A DNA stretch of 64,000 nucleotides from Brienomyrus brachyistius. Lineage: Eukaryota; Chordata; Actinopteri; Osteoglossiformes; Mormyridae. The number at the start of each line of letters is the position of its first letter. Position 1 is the stretch's first letter. Under the pieces are notes generated by a model. It did not search any database. It was not told where the DNA came from and worked only from the letters and a program-made list of their open reading frames with translations. The translations under genes and the position numbers were made by a program. The stretch is from the NCBI RefSeq assembly GCF_023856365.1, contig NC_064548.1, positions 22,616,461 through 22,680,460 of the forward strand, in the 5' to 3' direction. Positions 36,061 through 49,240 of this stretch are shown one piece after another.

Positions 36061-39000
36061 TCTGTAGTCCAGCTACCTGTGCTCATTCTGGGCTCATCAA
36101 AGGCCAATCCCATTCTGTTTGTCTGCCTTTAATTTTTAATGAGGGTTTAAACATTTTAATTCTCCAACGTGAAAAGAAACCATGGCTGTCACACATCCGA
36201 ACAAATATGATTCAGTTTTCATTTATTCATGTCTGGAATATTTCCGAAAGCGCCAGGTCTTTTGGTTCTATAGCATGGACAGAGGGCTGCCCATTTTGTC
36301 CATTTTCATCATTGAAAATGGGCATTCCAGACATTATCTGACAATGGCAGCTAATGGCTGCCTGATGCATAAGCGACGCCGACAGGCTGGCGGAGGTAGG
36401 GTCACAGCTGTTGCCGGCGCACGGCACTTTGACCGCTGCGAGTGCGAGGTCCACACCGGGGGCTCTGTCAGCAGATTGGATGGTTTATCTGCTCATCCGT
36501 GGGAGGTCTCCAGCAGTTCTGCAGGCTCTCTCATGTTGGGCCACTCGTGGGTCATGGCCTGGAGGCCTGACTGTGATGCTGTCCTCCCACATAGCTATGC
36601 CTTCGCGTTATCTTTCCAGAATTAGCCGCTTCCCAGAGTCCTCTGGACCAGTGCCGTCTGCTTCTCATTTTCGCATGAGTCCTTTTCTCTCCTTCTTTTG
36701 TCCATTTCTCCTCTCCCCTCAGGGCCATAGACAGGAGCGAGGTCACAGAGCCACTGTCACCAGCTGAGAGCTGATTGGCCCCCGGAGTGTCCCATCCCCT
36801 GTCAGTCACAGATTCTAAACATACCATTGGCTGATTGCCTCCTTATGAATGACGATGGATTTCTCCCAGTTTTCTACCCCTACTCCCTGTTTACCTTCCC
36901 TCCTAATAACATTCTGATTTTCTGCATTCAGACCCATTTTCTGAATTTTCTTCAACCCCCGCGCCCCCACCTTGCACCTGCACAGCAAACTTTATAGCCG
37001 GGAACACCCCCCAACAAAATTTTTCAAAACCCCCAATGTTGGCAGGTGTGCCTATGCCCCCTGCTGTGAAAAAATCCCAGAAAGCCCGCCTCCCTCAGTC
37101 TGTTGTCTTTCTTTCTACTTTCTTCCCCCTCTCTTCCCTTTGGCTCCCCACATTCCATCCTCCCATCTTCCCCTCCATCTCTCTTGCCTCTCCCTCTTTC
37201 CATTCTCCATTCCATCTTCTCATCATTGGGAGTTTCGCAAAGCACATCGGCAGCATGTATCAGTGCGGGAAGAGAGGTGCCCGTCTTCCGTGCCCCATGC
37301 CCATGTTGGAGATTCACTTTTTGCGTATGCCATGCTACATGCTCCGTGAACAGACCTGAGTGTCATTCTCAGAGCGTAACTCATATTCCTACGGCGTGTG
37401 TAGGCTTTTGTTCACCTTGTTGCACAATCATTCATGCCGCACAGAATATAACAGTTCACAGAACGTAAAAACACACCACGGCCACATCAGATTGTTGAAA
37501 GATAAACAGCCCCCCCCCCCCCCTCTTTATAATGATCTCAGTTATTACCGTTCATTAAAAAAAAGTGAAGCCAACATACAAAGCAGAAATAAATTTTGAG
37601 GTCCCTGGTCTGTACTCCTTTTTTTTTGCTTAGTCATCATTTTATTCGAACCGCTGATCTACAGAAGATATGATTTTCCGGAATGCCCGGCTAGTATTAG
37701 CAGCAGCTAGCTGCGAGTGGAGGGGATATCGCTGAGATCTCACACTTAACTGAGAAGTACCGTACGGTGCCACAAGGCTTGGAGCTGTCCTTAATCAGAA
37801 TATGTATGACAGCACATGTCGATTATTAAAGGTCACACGTCATGCCGAGAATATTAAGTGTTGGTATTTTTTTCCTCATCCACAACATTAAAAGCAGTCG
37901 GTTTCATCGAAGGTCCCACTGGCTGCTGATAGCATAGCTGTAATAATCATGTCTGGCATGATAATCTGCTACGCAAACATCACATGTTGACCATTGTCAG
38001 CGGTGGAAGCCTCATTGGTATGCAGCCGTTCGTGGCTCGCTCGCGGGGTCAGGGGACCATCTTCATGGCCGTCTTTCCGGGACGGCCAGGTGACAAACAC
38101 CGTGCGAGCGGGACACAGCTGCCAATAATCCTGTCAGCCACCGGGACCTGGGGGGGGGGGGCAAGTGCACCCTGTGTCGCTATGAGAAAGGAATTCTGAA
38201 TGAAAAATGGGCTGATCCTTTTCAGAGACGAGATGGGGAGAGCGTGCGAGTGAATCAGGGGAGCGCTGGGAGAGGCGTGTGCTAGCGTCAGCGGTGGTCG
38301 GGCTGGGGAGCCAATCAAGTCGTTTTATGAGTCTGGGGAGAAACCAAAGACCCAGTGGGATTATGGGGGTTTGTAAATGGCAGAACAGTGAACCGAAAGT
38401 AATCTCAGCAGATGATTAGTTCCTATCTCCCCGCCGTCGTTCTCTGCCTCACACTTTACCACAGGGGGTGCGTGGACTGTGCTTGCGACAGGCTGACACT
38501 GGACTACCGGAATTAATGAGACAAAGAGCTTAGCACTCACTGCCCAACACGGGAAGCTCCCTAGGTGAGGTATATACCTGTTCGGTTCAGCTGTACCCCC
38601 ACACAGCCTTGAAACGTTAACTACGTGCATCGTTTTCAGACCCTGAGGAGACTTATGGCTAAGAAAAATAAACGCGCCCTGTCACAACCCAGACACGAGC
38701 GAAAACAGTGACAGCAGGGGAAGCATCACTGCCAGCAAACGGGGTGATTACACCCGAGAGGGGCTCAGCGCAGCAGGATTTCAATCCTACAGACAGGAAT
38801 CGAGGTCTTGATTCACCTCCACTTCATGTGCCCAAACAGCAGCCAAGAGTGGAAAGCTGACACGTCGAGAGTCTGTGCTTAAATATTCCTGCCCATGCCT
38901 TTCGAACGGTCCATGGAGCTTCAGCGTAGCGTCTGGCAGAGAGCGAGTCTCACACTGACAGTCTATTGGGCGGATGAGAGCCTTTATCCTATGGCTGCTG

Positions 39001-40189
39001 CTGAATTATTGTTGCGTGTCTAATCCGTTATTCACACAGTAGTTCCCGGAATTTCCTGAGCCTAAACGGCGCGTGTTCTGCCTGTGCCAGCGACGCGGTG
39101 CCCCGTGCTTCTTATCTTTTGTATGTTTGACGATCCTCGCTTCCTGTGTTTACTCCTCACTTGTTGCGGCCCCTCGGCGCCTGAGGATTACAGATCTGTC
39201 GCTGGCGGTCATCGGGGTCTCCTGCGCTCCCACATAAATGGGTTCCGACTCTCGCCATCTTCTGCCGCTCAATGAAAAGGCTTTCATCTCGGCCTGCCGT
39301 GGAGAGGCTGGTGATGAGGGGGATTACACGTAATGAGGCATGGGATGGCGTGTGCAGTCTCTGCGGGTGTGAACCCCACCCTAGCCGCACCACCCCCAAA
39401 ACCGAACCCAACATCAGCTGAAGCTACTGGGATTGGCTCCCTTGAAAAAATGGGTTCGGTTCACTTCGTGAGGGATGGATTCAGTCCAGATCGGGATCCA
39501 TGGGCAGTCATAGCGCAGTGTGCTTCAGCTCAAAGCTGTACCACGTGTAAGCACTCTCCTGTCCACATAACAGGAGTCTTTCTGCACCTGGGACCTTCAC
39601 TCGAGGATAGAGGAGAGGCTAAACTCCATCAGGCCCTGACAGGGTTGGACAGTGCCTCCCACTGAGCGAGCTACCATCAGCATTAACTGGATTGGGCCGT
39701 AAGGCATGCTCCTCAGAACCGCTTTCTCCAATTATCGATTGAATGCTGGAGTCTTACGGAGCATTCGCAAGCGGTCAGATGATAAGGTTCCAGTGGCTGT
39801 TTGAATGGCTTTTCTCCTGGTTTTTATGTGCTGTGTGACTAAAGGCATGCGGGAAACTGGGACATAAGACATATTGGACAGCTCGCTCCAGTGGCTTCTG
39901 ACCTTGTGTCTGAACTGAAGCATCACATGAGTCAGGGGGGCGGGATAAAAAAATCTCAGGGAGCAGGATCTTTTAGGATCTATGCTACCGTTAGTGGTTG
40001 TGATCATGACGCACTGGAAAAGCCTAGCTTGGCTTAGTCACAGAGAGGGTAAAAAGCGAGTCAAGGGGGGCTCCCTGTGCCCCATCCTTCCCAACAGACT
40101 TTACCCCCTGCCAGCGTGGTCCTTTATCTGAGGCACGTCTCATCCGATGGAGGCGTCACCCGTGTTTACTGAAGGATGACATTTGTGAC

Positions 40190-40410
40190 TTTATTTAATT
40201 CAGCGAATCACTGGGTATTAGCTTGACCTTTCGGAACGACTGCAGGCCTGATTAGCTGCACTAGACCATGGAGTTGTTCGATAACTTCTCTGACGATATT
40301 GATGAGGGTAAATAATTTAACAGAGCATCTCTTATTAAATTAATTGAGTCTGAAAATACAATTTCCTTAAACATATACAGTAGCTGCACTCGACGAGCTC
40401 GGCATTGTCC
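40190..40410. promoter_or_regulatory. Candidate conserved non-coding element
   Basis: Complex sequence with CTGATTAGCTGCAC, GGTAAATAATTTAACAG and CTTATTAAATTAATTGAG. It is free of known repeats. Inference from composition. Confidence 0.25.
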
Positions 40411-43400
40411 CTAAGATACGGATATTTACGACACGCGTTGAGCGGCAGATGCTGGCTGCTTCCTTTTGCTTTTTGTCATGACACTTGGAGAGGTGTCATT
40501 GTGTGAACAAACGGAGTATAAAATCACTGTCAAATCTGTCCTCCTTTCACTCCACATCCCCCCCTCCCCCGGTAGGAATGAGAAGCGAACCAAATGCTGA
40601 ACAAAAACAAGAGGGGAGAGAGTGGAGGCTCGTCATTTCCCCGGAGCAGGAGGCGCAGGAGGAGCGCGAAGCTTGGCCCTTATCTTAGATTAGGAGTGGG
40701 GATGAAGTACTCCCCCACGGTGGCGGAGTAAATGATCCTCTGCTTGCTATCACGTAAATCTTCGGTTGGACAGATTAGGCAGTGTCCTGGTTGAAATGGG
40801 CTCCCGAACAGCATCGGAGCGTACAAATCTGGCTGCTGGGGTCAGGGGAATGTTGACGCCATCATTTTGGGGCCTGACCCAGAATGCATCTCTCACTGTT
40901 GCCTTCGCTGTGGTAGGGTTTAAGTCAGCCTGGCACAGTAAACATTTACCCCAGAGCAATAGATGACGGCTGCAGGAAGAACATGTTAGGAATTACACGG
41001 ACATGAGGAAAATGCATGTCTGAGTGTGTGTCTTCATTTGAAAGAACTGTGATTTCTGTTTGATGGTGACTCTGCCAAGTTTTGGATGTGAAGGCAAGCT
41101 GAAGGTGCAGGAAGAAGACTGAAAATTCCCCCATAAACTCAGCGCTGTGGTCTCCCTGCTCTGAGCAGTAACCCTGATCTGGTTTCATTTGTTACTTCTG
41201 GGGTTTCCCTTCTGAACGATGTAAAGGAAGGAAATGTTTTGAGTGGGTTTATTTTTAACTGAAGGTCTGGGTTCCTTTTTTCACCCACCATACGGAATTG
41301 TGTGAAGGGATTAAGAGATAATTCTGTTTAACATACTAAGGTGATTTCTGATCCAAATCCACTGGCTTTAAAGTCACCGGAGTTATATTTAAATTCCCAG
41401 TGGACCGTTAAGCATTATGGGATAATCACATGGAATTATATGCATTGCCCAAAATTTCATTCAAGGAAGTTCCTTTCTGTAGTGTGATACTGCCCTCTAA
41501 GACTTTTATTGAATGTTGTTACACTTGTAGTTCAAGCAGTTAATTCATATTTGCTAAGTAAAAGATTTCAAGTGCGTGGAGGAAAATTTGAGATTCTCTC
41601 CTGAGAAATTTACTTTAATCTGTATTGCTTATCAAACATTTACAGTAGACAACTGGGTGCAATTGTGAGCTATTGTATATGCCACTTTAGATAAAGGTGA
41701 TTGCCATGAATCAATAATATTTGAGTTAATTAACATAATTTGCTGATAAATATTGTTTTGTTGCATCATTGTGCAAACTGACAAGCAAAAAGCCGGGCTG
41801 CTGCCGCCACATCGATGCATCAAACGTTCCTTGACATTTATGTCTTGCTCAGATGAGGGCTGCAAGAAGCGTTTTCTGCTCACGGCGGATCTGTTTTAGC
41901 CTGCCGTTGATGGACCCCCTTCCTCTTCTTCCAGTAACTCTTGTGTGGGGGTCCCACCCGCTGTCACGCCAGAATAGATTATCTCTACCTAGAACTTGAC
42001 TTCAATCCATAACCGTCGACACACTTGATGGTCTATTGCCCCTATCCACCTTCCCCCCCCCCCCTCCCCATTTCATATAAATATCATCAAAGCTCAGATT
42101 GCTGTGTCTCACCAGTACATCCATCCTATAATTTGTGGAGTAGCGTGACCCTCAAGCCAATGCACACCTACAGTACCCATAATGTTTCTTGTAGACCGTT
42201 GGTCTAGCTAGCCTGCTAATATACCCCTGTCTGGAAAGAGTTTGCTAACAAACTAATCCATTGACTGAGTTGTTGATTTATTGCAATTTTATAACACGCG
42301 TTCTCAGTGATTGAGACGTTATCAGTCTGGTCAATAGTTCTTGTCAGTAAGGGCATTGAAATGCTATGGCAGTGAGGATTTCCGATGGGGCATCACTGCC
42401 TCTCTTTGGGGGCGGCCCTCCCTGCTCCCCTCCCCCAACCGTGTTGGAGGATTGATTGGAATGTGACCACCTTCACGGGGATAATATAAAATGCGCCCCC
42501 CCCCCCCCCTCCCGACAAGCCAGCACACCCCGCAACTCCGCCGTAATCTCTGCAAACATTCCCCGGGGGCACAATAACCACTTATTACTCCTGTCTCCAC
42601 TTTATAACCCCCCCCCCCCCCCCCCGCGCCCCGTCTGCGCCTAATGTGTTCCAGCCGTTATTGAAAACGAGAAGGTCCCCTCGTTGATCACAGGCGACAC
42701 GACTGGTCCCATCTTTTGATTTCGGCGTCCTCCCTGTGATTGTTACGTTCTGTCTCAGGTAATCTAATAACAGATTACGAGACATTGTTTGAACAAGATG
42801 TTATTTGTCTTCTTTGTCCGAGTCACCTTCCAGGCATATTTTTTTATTGCAAGGAATTACATACGGAGGAGGCAGTATGAATCCTGCTAGTGTTTCATAA
42901 TGCAAGCGAAACACAATATATTGTTAGCAAGCTTTGAGGCTGCTACTTTACCAATGATTTGTGCCCAAAGTGTAACGTCCTTAACCGGGCGGTCAGTGTG
43001 AGTCTTCAGACTTTTGGATCTCTTGGGCAGTTGCCTGTCAGTAAGTGTTGATTTTGCAATCATACACCTGGAGCAGTCTGAACAGGAAAGGCAACAGCAC
43101 AGACAGTCTGCAAAAATCCCAACGATCTGGCCACTCTCGGCCTGCTAAGTCAGATGGTTTTTATTTTCTAAGACTGCAACTCTTCAATAATTTCACTTCT
43201 TTATTTACGCAAAGGTAAAATGCAAGCATTCGACTTTGGGCAAAAGACAGAATCCCCAGCGGAAATCCACATAGCCATGGACTGAACATGCAGACTAAAC
43301 AGAGCCTGGAATTCCTGGCTGTAATGATGTTTTAAAAATCAATTCATTTTGGGTTTTGTGTGGTAAGAGTTGAGTCAGGTGGAAATGCTCTCAGAGATTT

Positions 43401-44638
43401 CGATAATGGTCACATAGACTCACAGAACGTATTTTGAAAAGAGGCTTTTGTTGGTCCCAGCCAGGGAATATGACTGTCAGTTTGGGAGTAGGGGAATTGA
43501 TGATGCATTTTCTGGGAATGGAAATAAATATCCACCAAGTCTTAGAGGTGAGTGTGATCCTTTGGGACACGGGCTGGCTTAGTGAATGGAACCACGTCCC
43601 TCCTGAACACAAACAGAGAGAGGTCTGTCATCACCCCTATGACTTGGGGGGAGTGGTAGCTCATAGGTGATGATCAGGACCCGGGACGTGACCAAACTCA
43701 GGAGGTCTATCTTTCATTCCTGTCACTTCAGACCTGTGAAAAGTGACCAGCCTTCAGAATCCTTCCATTCCACTCCGGCGAAAATATATGGCAACATCCT
43801 CCCATCCGCATCAGTTGGCGTTATGCCAGTTGTCTTTCCGGCATGTTGCCCTCGGGCTACATATAGGTGATAGCAGATCCCGCTGTTACAGCACAACCTC
43901 ATCGGCAAGCGAGCGAGCAGCGAGTTTGTCTGCCTCCCCCCTATGAGAGTGGTGCTTCCTTCATGCCACCTGCCCGCCTTGTTACACAGGTACGTCACCG
44001 GAGCTGTGGACAGCCACGTACAACTGTGCCAATGCCCGGGCCCACCCGCGTAGAAGCCACAAGGGCGGTACCACCTGGAAAAGCAGATGGCATGATGACT
44101 GGGTCAGGGCAGGGTGGGGGGTGTCAGACGGGCGGGGACGGCTTTTTCTAATTACCTGTCAGCTTTTCTGCTGGGCTGGGAGCCTTGGAGGACTTGTCTT
44201 CACCAGCATGGCCACCCCTCCCCCCCCCTTTCATTTCCACACCCGCAGGTCGCTTTTGTCCCCAGGATTTCCAGCTTAGGGACTGATGCTCACATCTCCC
44301 CAGTGGAAATGATCATAATGTTAGGTTTCATGCTATTGCAACAACATCAGTGTGGTGGTTTCTGCGCAGTGAATCCCATTGAGTCCAGAATGAAATGCGA
44401 CTTCTCTCATCTGTTCTGAATAAACTCCGAAATCTGTTTATGTCGGTTGTGTTTTAGACTGCCATTGATGAATCGTTTTGCTCTTTTCCCAGTAGCACCG
44501 TATCTTGCAAAGCTTTCAACCTTGCGGTCGTTGGAGTTAAATTTCGGGTAATGAAGCTGAGCTCTTGTAACCTTTGCAGAATCTTCACTTTTAGTGCAGC
44601 TTGTCACGCGACTGCCCGGCCCTTGGCTCTCAGTGTAG

Positions 44639-44875
<237 letters not shown>

Positions 44876-44961
44876 TAAACCATATTAGGTCCCAGGTGAT
44901 CCCACACATGGGCAGCTCCACACTGATTCTCTCCAAGGTGTGACATGTGATATCAATACCT

Positions 44962-45776
44962 AGGTGCACACAAGTGGACAGTTACACAACACCATAATAT
45001 ACACTGCCAAGAAGGCCCAGCAGCGTCTCTACTTCCTGCGGAGACTGAGGAGAGCGCACCTTCCACCCCCAATCCTCACCATGTTTTATAGAGGGACCAT
45101 AGAGAGCATTCTCTGTGGCTTCATCACAGCCTGGTACGGGAATTGCAGCGTCTCAGACCGCAAGACCCTACAGAGGATTGAGAGGACGGCCGAGAAGATC
45201 ACTGGGGTCTCTCTCCCCTCTATTACGGACATCTACACCACACGCAGCATCCGCAAAGCCACCAGCATTGTGGATGACCCCTCACACCCCTCACACACAC
45301 TCTTCTCCCTCCTCCCGTCTGGCAAAAGGTTCTATAGCATACGGGCCTCCACTGGCAGAATGGGGAACAGCTTCTTCCCTCAGGCCATTAGACTCCTCAA
45401 CCGCAACTGGACACTATCCCCCCCCACACACATACACACCTGTACATCTGTATATAATATTTATTGTTATTTATTATACCACGGCATTTTTGTACAGCAT
45501 TTTTGCACAAACAACCTTCGCTGCTACCATACAGTAACAAATACTGTATCCAGAATGTTACCACTGTTAATTTGCACTGTATGTTGTCTTGTCTTGTCAA
45601 TCTGCACTGTTATGCTGTCCTGTCTGGACTTATGATGATGCTCTGTCTTTGTCCTGCTCTCTGTTGCACCATGGTCCTGGAGGAACGTTATCTCATTTCT
45701 CTATATACTGTGTGTATGGTTGAAATGAGAATAAAACCTACTTGACTTGACTTGACTTTACTTGACTTGACTATAT
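44962..45776 (+). mobile_element. 5'-truncated LINE (non-LTR retrotransposon), 3' end of reverse transcriptase ORF plus 3' UTR
   Basis: From about 44964 to 45635 there is an uninterrupted + strand frame of 223 codons. Its first two-thirds match the C-terminal part of fish LINE reverse transcriptases: AKKAQQRLYFLRRLRRA, then a FYRGTIESIL block, a DRKTLQRIERTAEKI block, and finally LLPSGKRFYSIRA followed by NSFFPQAIRLLN. The polymerase core and any endonuclease are missing, so this is a dead-on-arrival copy. A polyadenylation-like AATAAAA at about 45732 is followed by a short (ACTTG)n array to about 45776, the kind of simple-repeat 3' end seen in CR1/L2/Rex1-type LINEs. I cannot fix the clade. 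The intact frame suggests a fairly recent insertion. It starts about 115 bp past the exon 2 donor, in the same orientation as the host gene. Confidence 0.88.
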
Positions 45777-46661
45777 TGTAAAGGACTAAAGGATTATAGG
45801 CAGATGCTTCTCACTAGAGAATGAAGACTTCAATTAGGGTAGCGGGCTAGAGAATCAAAGAGAGGTGGAGAAAATGGAGGAGAACAAAGAGTAACCAGTT
45901 TAGGAAGACAAGGCTGATGTTAGGCTTTGAAAAAGAGTAACGGGATCTTGGGTGACATCACACAGAATAATTTGGTTCACCTGTGACCTGAACACCGAAG
46001 TTGCACCGACGGCCTCTCTGGTTGACAGTGAGTCTCCATACTGCACTACGTGTTCAACGACCTTCAGTAAAGTACATCCACATGCCGTGACTTGTACTCC
46101 ACGTCTCTGGGTCTTCACACTCAAGAGGGTCTAGGTGTTGGACACGCTGTAAGTTACAGAAAAGGTCAACAAAATAGTGACAACCCAGTTTTCTTTTACC
46201 ACAAGTGATGGGGATTATATTTTAATAACGCATTTCACATTGAACATTCTACTGCTTGTTTTCTGGTCTTTGGGTTCACATGATTCATCCCTGTCAGCTA
46301 AGGCTGCACCTCTCTTAGCAATCAGCAGTAAGATTAGTCCCCTCCGTCAACTAATAACCAAGTCGTGTCAGTCCTAATCACATCTAATCAGACTAATGCC
46401 GATGCCCCATCACTGCTCGGCTCACAGGCCTACTGCACATAACACTGATTGTCTCTAAAGTTTTCACAGGAAAAGTTTATCGGCCGAGTTTATTACGCAG
46501 TTTCTTTTATCCTCTGAGAAGGAGAAACGGCATCCTAAAACACACCGGCACCAACACGCACTCTCATAATTTCAAACATACTGGAAGATTAGAGAATCAG
46601 AAGAGACTTTGAAAGATGACAGGCATGTTTTAAAGACTCCCAGAGGAGAATGCGTATAAAG
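45777..46661. other. Intronic stretch with nothing recognised
   Basis: Complex sequence between the LINE 3' end and a tRNA-like fragment. No family resemblance. Confidence 0.55.
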
Positions 46662-46735
46662 GCTGTATGGTGGTTAAGCCGTCGAGAACCCACACTCCTC
46701 ACCTGAAGGTTGCTAGTTCCGGGAGGGCCTATAAC
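46662..46735 (+). repeat. Possible tRNA-derived SINE fragment
   Basis: ATGGTGGTTAAGCCGTCGAG resembles a tRNA-like box A region, and CTGAAGGTTGCTAGTTCCGG a box B (GGTTCRANYCC type) with changes. The spacing of about 35-40 bp fits. No tail is recognised. Confidence 0.4.
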
Positions 46736-46927
46736 GAGCCACTTCAGTCTTTCCAGTGACATCCAGCTGTCAGTTAAATATAAGCCAAACAAGTGAAAAT
46801 ACATTTTTAGCTACTGTACAGTACATGAATATATGACTAACAAAGTTAGTGTTTACACGCTGTACAGTGAACTTATCCATGGATATGATTTTGGGTGGCT
46901 GTGAAGTGGCTCCGAAGCATGGAAGCA

Positions 46928-47240
46928 CAGATGCTCCCTGGGTTACGATGGGCTTACGTTCCGATAAACTTATCACAATCTGAAAATATCGTAAGGTGAA
47001 AATGCATTTTAATGCAGTACACCTAACCTAACAAACATCATAGCCTAGCCTAGCCTACCTAAAACATGCTCAGAACACTTACATTATCCTATAGTTTGGC
47101 AAAATCATTAACACTAACCCTATTTTATAACAAAGTGTTCAATATTTGATATAATTTATTGAATATTGTACTGAAAATGGAATTGGAATCATAAAGTCCA
47201 AATATCATGAGACGGACCATCGTAACCGAGGGATCGTCTG
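46928..47240. mobile_element. hAT-like miniature transposon (313 bp)
   Basis: The left end CAGATGCTCCCTGGGTTACG and the right end, read as its complement, CAGACGATCCCTCGGTTACG, form inverted repeats that continue into GATG with only a few mismatches. The CAG start suggests hAT. The interior is AT-rich with CTAACCTAAC and GCCTAGCCTAGCC stretches and no open frame. A matching 8-bp target duplication is not seen, so this copy is older than the two with duplications or has lost its flank. It ends about 100 bp before the 41-bp minisatellite. Confidence 0.82.
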
Positions 47241-47339
47241 TCCAGTATATGAAGACAGAGTGGGCTCTCTAGTGCGTAACACTCCCTAGTGCGTGATGGC
47301 CCCCCATACGGAGGGATTGAGGGGAGACTTATAGTGTGT

Positions 47340-47673
47340 GATTCTGACCCTAATATAGATACATTATGGAGACCGCCAGTGACTCTGACCCTAATAGAGA
47401 CACAGTATGGAGACCGGCAGTGACTCTGACCCTATTAGAGACACAGTAAGGAGACCGGCAGTGACTCTGACCCTAATAGAGACAGACAGGAGACCAGCAG
47501 TGACTCTTACCCTAATAGAGACACAGTATGAAGACCGGCAGTGACTCTGACCCTAACAAAGACACAGTATGGAGACCGGCAGTGACTCTGACCCTAACAA
47601 AGACACAGTATGGAGACCGGCAGTGACTCTGACCGTAATAGAAACAGACAGGAGACCTTTCATTTGCATGACT
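47340..47673. repeat. 41-bp minisatellite, about eight units, with a four-unit higher-order pattern
   Basis: Tandem units start GACTCTGACCCTAATAGAGA and continue CACAGTATGGAGACCGGCAGT (41 bp, split here for length). Units 4 and 8 are shorter and share the variant GACAGACAGGAGACC in place of CACAGTATGG. Units 6 and 7 share CTAACAAAG. No coding frame runs through it. Confidence 0.93.
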
Positions 47674-49029
47674 TCCCCAGATAAAGGGGCATCACACAGG
47701 CAGCCCAGCCGCCCTCGCAGGCAGCCTGGGAGGGATTAGCTATCACACTGAACCTCCCCACCCCCCCAGTCCCCTCCCAGGGCACGCCGTGTTGACCGCT
47801 GCTGAACTCCGCAGATAAGGAGGAACAAGGAGCGCATGATGAAGCAGTCGGGAGGTGTGGGGGGGCAGCAGGTGGATAACAGGGACTGGCTTCCCATCCC
47901 TCCTGTCTCACCACGAGCCGGGTTTTCAAGGGGTAGGAGAATCACCGAGTGCGATAATAGGCCTTCGGGAGGAGCGGGCTCACATTCACACCTTTTAGTA
48001 CGTTTGCCTGGAGTCAAAAGCCTAGTGTTTCTCCAAACTCTACGGCGTTATCCTCCTCCTGCCAACCGCCAGATTGCACCTCGCACTCCAAATGTCCAAT
48101 CAAAAAGCAGCTTCGTTGGGTTACCAGAAAGAACCATTCGTTATCTCGTAAAATCAGTCTACTTTGGCATCGTGTTATCTTAGCAGGATCGTATGAACTG
48201 GGGGGGGATGTTGGGGGGACATGCTGCCTGCAATATTTAATTCGGCTTCATTCACCCGTCCCAATAAACATACCTTTGTACTTCATTTATTAAGTTGTGC
48301 CCCCCCCCCCAATACCCAATATCGATCTCTTTCCTACACTGTTGTGTCTTACATTACATAAGTGGTTAGCATGTCCTTTTATTCAAAGTAATGGATGTAA
48401 GTTTTGTACATTATTGAAATGTATTTTTGGAGATGTGCTGTTTTTGGCCTTCAAGCTGCCAATCAGGGACAACTAGGGCTGCTCTCAATGTCACATGACC
48501 ATTCACAGCCAAATTATCATAACGGGGCTCTTCTTTAGGATTGCAATTAACGGAGGTTAAATGTACATGCTAATTTTGAGCATGAGAAGACAAACAGCAG
48601 GGGACAAAGCAAAGTCTAGTTGGTATTTTTGGTAAGACTCTTATTATTTCAGATGCATTATTAACAGATCTCAGGGGCTTCTGAGGAGATCTTCACCTTG
48701 AAGAGAATGAGAAAGATCCAGAAGTCTCCTCAGCTGTCAGCTGGATGATTAAAACCGAGGTGTCCCCTTTTCTGCTTAAAGATAGTCACGATTGATGGCT
48801 TCCACCCAAGTACCCGGAGGAGCCACTTTGGTAAACAAAGTCCCTCTTAGAAACTGCATCAGTCGGTGGCAATTTCAACCCAAATGTGATTAATAACCAT
48901 AATTTGTTCCCATGAAAAACAGATTGTCTTTATAAGTACATGAAAGAAGCATATTTATACAATACATGGAATATTTCAAAATATCAAATTTTGCCATGCA
49001 CTAAATATATACTCTGTATGTGTGTGTTT

Positions 49030-49207
49030 TTACCTTGTGGGGACATTTGTCAAGTTCCCCAAGGGGGAAACTCAATTTAATAATAATCTGTGACTTGCAA
49101 TCAAAAATCTAAAAATGCAAAAACTCTTGTATTTTGCTTGGTTAGGTCTGGGTAGGGGATAAGGTTGTCATAGTTAGCATTAGCATTTTTCCCATAGAAA
49201 TGAATGA
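49030..49207 (+). repeat. GTCCCCAC-family repeat, copy 6 (plus)
   Basis: TTACCTTGTGGGGACATTTG, AATCTAAAAATGCAAAAAC, ATTTTGCTTGGTTAGGTCTG, GGGTAGGGGATAAGG and CCATAGAAATGAATGAG are in family order. TG-rich sequence lies on both sides (short at 49017-49029, long at 49209-49240). Confidence 0.8.
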
Positions 49208-49208
49208 G

Positions 49209-49240
49209 CGTGTGTGTGTGTGTGTGTGTGCGTGTGTGTG
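49209..49240. repeat. (TG)n microsatellite
   Basis: TG run with one CG interruption, directly after GTCCCCAC-family copy 6. Confidence 0.95.
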
